This document shows positions 35,736-39,756 of a stretch of DNA of 39,756 nucleotides, piece after piece; the stretch's first letter is position 1; every line of letters begins with the position of its first letter. The notes under the pieces are model-generated. The model saw only the letters and a list, made by a program, of their open reading frames with translations, made no database searches and was not told the origin of the DNA. The translations under genes were made by a program, and so were the position numbers. The stretch spans positions 1-39,756 of IMG/VR virus record IMGVR_UViG_3300009154_000010; one strand, 5' to 3'. The stretch comes from a virus.

Positions 35736-36917
35736 CTATGCCTGGATTGAAGAAGAAGATTCAATACGGTACATAGCAGCCTCACGGTAACGAGCGAAGC
35801 CAAGTACGCCGTACCAACCGATTGGTCGGAAACGAAGCAAACGGTCAGTAACTGGTCCGATTACAACATTTGGCTCTTGTGCTACTGCCTCAGCAAGTGC
35901 TTGCTTACCAGCAACGATTGTGCGGTAAACAGCAGTTAATGGTGTAACTGTTACTACTGTTGTTGCAGATACTGCACCTGTGTTGGCTGTATCTACAGTG
36001 ATTGTGGTTGTTGAACCTGATGTAACCAAAGATGAAATCTTTGCACCAGTTGCAATACCTGTACCTGAAATCTTATCTCCTGCTTCTGCAGAAGTAGCGA
36101 TAACAGATGAAGAAGCAACACCAAAGGTGTAGCCTGATGAAGTACCTGCGACTGTTACTGCAGTTGTAGCAAGTGCTGACTGGTCAGCGCCATCTACACC
36201 ACGGTACATACGAGGAGTTTCAATGAACATTGCACCTTCGTAGGTTCCAATGTTTCCAGCCCAGAACTGTCCCTGACCTGTTTCTGCATACTTGTGCATG
36301 TCCATCCAGCCACCAGCACCAGTTTCAGCACGAAGGTCGTGTGAGATTTCTGGGTGGATACCTGTCCAGTAAAGGCTTCCCTCACGAGGAACAGCCTTGT
36401 TAGCACGAAGTTTTGCAACTGCTCTACGGATGTTAGCAGCAGTGATTGTGTCAGTTGCTGTAACTGTAGCAGTTGAAGTACGAGCGGTTGAAGATGCTGA
36501 GTAAATAACATTTGTTCCGCCACGCAATGTTTCCATAGCCAACTTATCTAGTGAGTCTGCCATGTTGTAAGCGATGATGTCTGCAACTGCAGGGTCAACA
36601 TCTGATAGTGAGAATAGTTGCAACTTACGAGTTACAAGTGAAGCATTACCGTATTCGGCAAGTGTCACTGAAACTGTTGTTACATCTGATAGTGCTACTG
36701 CATCTGGGTCAGTTGTTTCTGACGATAGAGCAGAAGTAACTGCTGCCAAGTCATTGTAAATTGAGAATACAACGCTTGAACCTGGCATCGCTTGCTGAGC
36801 AGGGCGCTTGTCAGCCACTGAACGAATCAGTGGTTGTGAACGAAGCGCGAACTCTACATAGCGGTCATAAGCAGTTTTGATTAACCCCGCAAGAGCGGTG
36901 GTATCTGTATATGCCAT
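35736..36917 (-). CDS. Major capsid protein with C-terminal insertion domain, 393 aa
   Basis: The N-terminal part (residues 1-135) resembles N4 gp56/P22-type coats: RSQPLIRSVADKR, MPGSSVVFSIYNDL, SVTLAEYGNASLVTRKLQ and NMADSLDKLAME. Residues about 242-328 are a Thr/Ser/Val/Gly-rich beta segment (TSSGYTFGVASSS, STTTITVDTANTG) absent from simple coats. The conserved end follows (AVYRTIVAGKQALAEAV, then RPIGWYGVLGFARY). The insertion is probably a surface domain. It is preceded by the scaffold gene and followed by a hairpin. Confidence 0.88.
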   Translation of the reverse strand: MAYTDTTALAGLIKTAYDRYVEFALRSQPLIRSVADKRPAQQAMPGSSVVFSIYNDLAAVTSALSSETTDPDAVALSDVTTVSVTLAEYGNASLVTRKLQLFSLSDVDPAVADIIAYNMADSLDKLAMETLRGGTNVIYSASSTARTSTATVTATDTITAANIRRAVAKLRANKAVPREGSLYWTGIHPEISHDLRAETGAGGWMDMHKYAETGQGQFWAGNIGTYEGAMFIETPRMYRGVDGADQSALATTAVTVAGTSSGYTFGVASSSVIATSAEAGDKISGTGIATGAKISSLVTSGSTTTITVDTANTGAVSATTVVTVTPLTAVYRTIVAGKQALAEAVAQEPNVVIGPVTDRLLRFRPIGWYGVLGFARYREAAMYRIESSSSIQA

Positions 36918-36948
36918 TAGTTCACCTCCTGGTGATTGGTAGTTTTAG

Positions 36949-37416
36949 TTATTGAACTGAAACACCGAGTAATGCACTGAGTTCTGCAGCACTTTTAGCG
37001 CCTAATATCTTTGACATTGAATCTTCATCTACTCCTGGAGGAGTACCTGTTGATACGACATCATTGATGCGCTTCTGTGCTTGTAGTGCAGGGTTCTGAG
37101 CCTGGCTCTCGCCTTTATTTGACTCTTGCTGAACACCAAAGACATCGCCATATTCATTGAGCCATGTTGCCACGGCTTCCTCAGTAACATCAATGTCCTG
37201 TGGAATAAACGCTGCGACCTTTGGGTTGATACCCTTTGCTGTCAGTACATCCTTTACGGTGCGCTGACGAGTTTGATTCTTTAGAGTTGTTGCTTCTGCT
37301 TCAATTTCTTTCAAACGCTTTTCAAGCGTGCGATTTACTTTACGCAGTTGCTTAACGACATCCTGAGGCTCATTGTCCTCATCAAAGAAGTCATCTTCAT
37401 CATAATTGGTAGCCAT
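36949..37416 (-). CDS. Scaffolding protein, 155 aa
   Basis: An acidic start (YDEDDFFDEDNEPQD), a coiled coil at residues 19-50 (QLRKVNRTLEKRLKEIEAE), then a helical domain (VLTAKGINPKVAAFIPQDID) and a C-terminal helix. Size, composition and position directly upstream of the coat gene are typical of phage scaffolds, which guide procapsid assembly and are then lost or degraded. The protease-like protein encoded 2 kb downstream is a possible processing enzyme. Confidence 0.85.
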   Translation of the reverse strand: MATNYDEDDFFDEDNEPQDVVKQLRKVNRTLEKRLKEIEAEATTLKNQTRQRTVKDVLTAKGINPKVAAFIPQDIDVTEEAVATWLNEYGDVFGVQQESNKGESQAQNPALQAQKRINDVVSTGTPPGVDEDSMSKILGAKSAAELSALLGVSVQ

Positions 37417-37537
37417 CTACCTATCTCCCTTTTGTTAGTTGTATTCGCAATCCACAAACATGATTCGGGGAAACCATGTTGGCTATTGCTACCAGACTTT
37501 TACGCCCCCCTGGGCTGGTCTATCAGAGTGGGGATTC

Positions 37538-38899
37538 TTATATTCTGCTTTCGCTGCCAGTCTTAAGTGATGCAGCACCTAATCCACTGCTACCGCCAAA
37601 GCGTGCAGTTTCACGGCTTGCTCTCCTCTGAGATGCAAGGATTGCTTGCTGGTCAGATTCAATGGTTGCCTTGAGTGCTTCTCTGTCTGAGTAAGTTCCT
37701 TGTTCAAGATAAGCAAGTCTGCGCTGTGTATCTGCAAGTGTGCCAGATTTACCAATGGCAGTAGTCAAATCAGTTAGGTTCATGTTCTTGTAAACATCTT
37801 GTTCTGCAAGAGTTGCTGCTTCTATACCACCAAATGCATTGAAGCCCGCTGTCTTTGCAACGCCAGCAATTTCTGCTGCTCGTGCTTGCTTAAGAAGCAA
37901 TGGTCCAGCCAAATCACCGTTGAGGAAGTGAGCAGTAATGTCGCCCTCACCAATGTTATAGAACTCTTTAAGGGCTGTGCGAATCTCAGGGTTAGTTGTC
38001 TTAGCCAAATCTTGTGCAGCCTGCGCTCTATCTTGCACTTCTTTTGGTGATACTTCATTGCCAATGATTGAACCAAGCATGGTGCGGTTGTCATAAAAAC
38101 CAACTGGTAAGTCAAAGAATCTTAAAGTTTCAACTATTTGATTTTCAAGTTTAATATAAGCATCTTCTGTAATTGTGCGGTTCTTACCACGCAATGCAGC
38201 CATACCAGGAAAGCGTGCTTTGTATGATGGTTGGTCATACAACTTAAGAAGCGTATCTTCGGTAGACACATCTCCAAGAATCTGAGAACTAATAAACTCT
38301 GAAAATGCTGGGTCATCAATACCATTGGCTTTGAAGGTAGCAATCAACTTGTCAGAAGCCTTGACTTTAACGGCATAGGCATTATCTGCTGCAACTTTTG
38401 CTGCTGCATCTTGACCTGATTTAAAAGCCTTATCAATATCAGCCTGTGAAAAACCACCAGAGAATCCCGTAGCGCCTCCTGGCATAGTGCCAGTGGCTCC
38501 TCCACCATCTACCTGAGTAGGGCTTACTGTAGGAAATGTAGTAGTAGGAGTAGTCGTAGTTGGCTCTGTGGTTGTAGGTGTTGTTGTAGTTGGTGTTGTA
38601 GTTGTAGGTTCTGTAGTTGTAGGCGCAGAAGTTGCTGGAGCGCTTGTAGCGGGTGCAGAAGTAGCAGGTGCGCTAGTTGCTGGAGCGGAAGTTGCAGCCT
38701 TTGCAACAGGTGGTTCAACATAAACTTTAGTGTTTGACCAAATCATGCTGCCACCCTGATACTTAGGGTTGCTAGTAATTGTTGGGTTATATGAAAGAAG
38801 TTGTTTAAGTGTTAAACCATTGTCTTTTGCAATTTGACTAAGGGTATCACCAGATTCAACTCTAACGGCACGGTCATCTTTTGGGTCTGCTACTGCCAC
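37538..38899 (-). CDS. Virion protein with LysM domain and Thr/Pro linker, 453 aa
   Basis: Residues 13-62 form a LysM domain (VESGDTLSQIAKDNGLTLKQ, LLSYNPTI), which binds glycan chains of peptidoglycan. Residues about 65-128 are a linker of ATSAP and TTTEPTTTTP repeats. The remainder is a helical domain of unknown type, with a C-terminal Arg-rich end. It lies among internal or ejection protein genes upstream of the scaffold, so it may be an ejected protein that meets the cell wall. A 121-bp gap follows upstream of the scaffold gene's start, with an ACCAG/CTGGT repeat but no clear promoter. Confidence 0.78.
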   Translation of the reverse strand: MAVADPKDDRAVRVESGDTLSQIAKDNGLTLKQLLSYNPTITSNPKYQGGSMIWSNTKVYVEPPVAKAATSAPATSAPATSAPATSAPATSAPTTTEPTTTTPTTTTPTTTEPTTTTPTTTFPTVSPTQVDGGGATGTMPGGATGFSGGFSQADIDKAFKSGQDAAAKVAADNAYAVKVKASDKLIATFKANGIDDPAFSEFISSQILGDVSTEDTLLKLYDQPSYKARFPGMAALRGKNRTITEDAYIKLENQIVETLRFFDLPVGFYDNRTMLGSIIGNEVSPKEVQDRAQAAQDLAKTTNPEIRTALKEFYNIGEGDITAHFLNGDLAGPLLLKQARAAEIAGVAKTAGFNAFGGIEAATLAEQDVYKNMNLTDLTTAIGKSGTLADTQRRLAYLEQGTYSDREALKATIESDQQAILASQRRASRETARFGGSSGLGAASLKTGSESRI

Positions 38900-39756
38900 T
38901 ATGCCACCATCCCAAACTTCTGTAGAATTGAATACGCATACTTGTCGTATTGGTCATTAGCGTTCTTTGTATACTGCCAACGCTCATCGCCACGAATCAT
39001 CTTGTCTGCTTCCCACAATGGGCGAGCAACAATTTTGCTTGGGTCTTTAGGGTCAACTGATTGAAAAATCTTTCCATCTTTAAACAATGGGTCATCCCAT
39101 TTAATAGTGTCAGGGTCAACCTCAAGTAAATCTGCAGCCTTCTGACGGTAGTTAGATGTTAAATCCCAAAGGCTTACGCCAGCGTTAATCTGGTCAGCAA
39201 AAACACCATACTTAGTAGCAGTGTTCTTACGAATTTCAGCCTTAATATCATCTTCGGTGGAACGAACACGCACACCATTTTTATCTACTAAACCAACAAG
39301 GCGTTGTGTGTAATTAGTTCTATCTCCAGCAGAAACAGTAACTCCCATTGTGTTGGCATAATCTGCAACATTTTGAACTTGTGCTGAATAAAGTCCACCT
39401 TTAATTTTTTTAACAATATCAGGGTTGCTTGTAATAACACCTTCAATTTGTGTTGTTGTCCAACCATGAAGGTAAGCATTTTCACCTAAAGCAGAAAGAT
39501 AATTAGATACCGATGGGTCAGATGCATCAAGCCCAAGGTCTGTGGCAACCTTGGATGCCGATAAGCGAAATTCATTAACGCCTTCACGGTATGCGTTTTC
39601 GCCACCTTTAACACGGTCAATAAGTTTTTGAGCAACTGTTGGTCCGTTTAAACGATACCAGTCAGTGTCGTTAATCATTTGAGCAATTATGTCTGCTGTA
39701 TATTTAAATGAACCATCGGGCTTGCGAACACTTTGGTAAAGAGCATTTAATTCAGG
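38899..39756 (-). CDS. C-terminal part of the 307-aa virion protein spanning the window ends
   Basis: The frame is open from the window end to the stop at 38899. It continues the ATG at position 189 across the repeat. A Met at 39678 (MINDTDWYRLNGP) is internal once the ends are joined. The protein is helical and mostly charged (AQKLIDRVKGGENAY, DPSVSNYLSALGENAY), with a W/D-rich end. The stop overlaps the start of the LysM gene. No family is recognised; it lies in the ejection-protein cluster. Confidence 0.85.
   Translation of the reverse strand, partial: PELNALYQSVRKPDGSFKYTADIIAQMINDTDWYRLNGPTVAQKLIDRVKGGENAYREGVNEFRLSASKVATDLGLDASDPSVSNYLSALGENAYLHGWTTTQIEGVITSNPDIVKKIKGGLYSAQVQNVADYANTMGVTVSAGDRTNYTQRLVGLVDKNGVRVRSTEDDIKAEIRKNTATKYGVFADQINAGVSLWDLTSNYRQKAADLLEVDPDTIKWDDPLFKDGKIFQSVDPKDPSKIVARPLWEADKMIRGDERWQYTKNANDQYDKYAYSILQKFGMVA
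39634..39756. repeat. Right copy of 123-bp terminal direct repeat
   Basis: Identical to positions 1-123. It includes GTTTAAAC at 39646, the same site as at 13, so one copy should be dropped when counting features on the circular unit. Confidence 0.95.

Noticed and set aside
1-39756. Prophage or integrated element
   Set aside because: No integrase, excisionase, attachment site, or host flanking genes; the ends close on each other.

Overview
The window looks like one complete, circularly closed phage genome of about 39.6 kb. The first 123 bases recur exactly as the last 123, and joining them restores a 307-codon gene cut by the window ends. The gene set is that of a tailed, podovirus-like phage: terminase, portal, large internal virion proteins, scaffold, coat, fibres, and no long tape measure or tail sheath. 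A WhiB-family regulator, actinophage-type small proteins and moderate GC point to an actinobacterial host, plausibly a low-GC freshwater lineage. The host is an inference. No integrase, DNA polymerase or RNA polymerase was found, so the phage is probably lytic and relies on host polymerases.

Layout. (1) One long leftward late unit runs from the terminase start (12060) through position 1, across the join, and down from 39756 to 25142. It encodes terminase, portal, ejection proteins (one of 2027 aa), a LysM protein, scaffold, coat, a proteasome/HslV-like Ntn hydrolase, a run of tiny basic proteins, neck protein, fibres and adhesins, then lysis genes. (2) Positions 12061-12956 are an 896-bp non-coding control region with a candidate structured RNA ending in a T8 terminator, a pseudoknot-like pair of inverted repeats, three 31-bp repeats and two palindromes. 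(3) A rightward early cluster (12957-17748) carries a SprT-like protein that has lost its metalloprotease motif, a GS-fold amidoligase, a stand-alone class II glutamine amidotransferase, small membrane and zinc proteins, a membrane-anchored transglycosylase and WhiB. (4) A leftward cluster (24128-17856) carries Cas4-like nuclease, RecA/DnaB-like ATPase, Holliday-junction resolvase, a primase split over two overlapping genes, glycosyltransferase, sigma-like factor and dNMP kinase. (5) A short rightward cluster (24220-25113) encodes zinc-ribbon proteins and an HNH nuclease, and ends in a bidirectional terminator facing the lysis genes.

Three things stand out. First, the palindrome GTTTAAAC occurs 44 times by hand count where about one is expected; 33 copies lie in the 12.7-kb early half. 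Second, there is an apparently intact proteasome-like protease just downstream of the coat gene. Third, an amidoligase and a lone glutamine amidotransferase together could form a glutamine-dependent amide-bond-forming system. The structured RNA and repeats in the control region are a fourth candidate for something undescribed.
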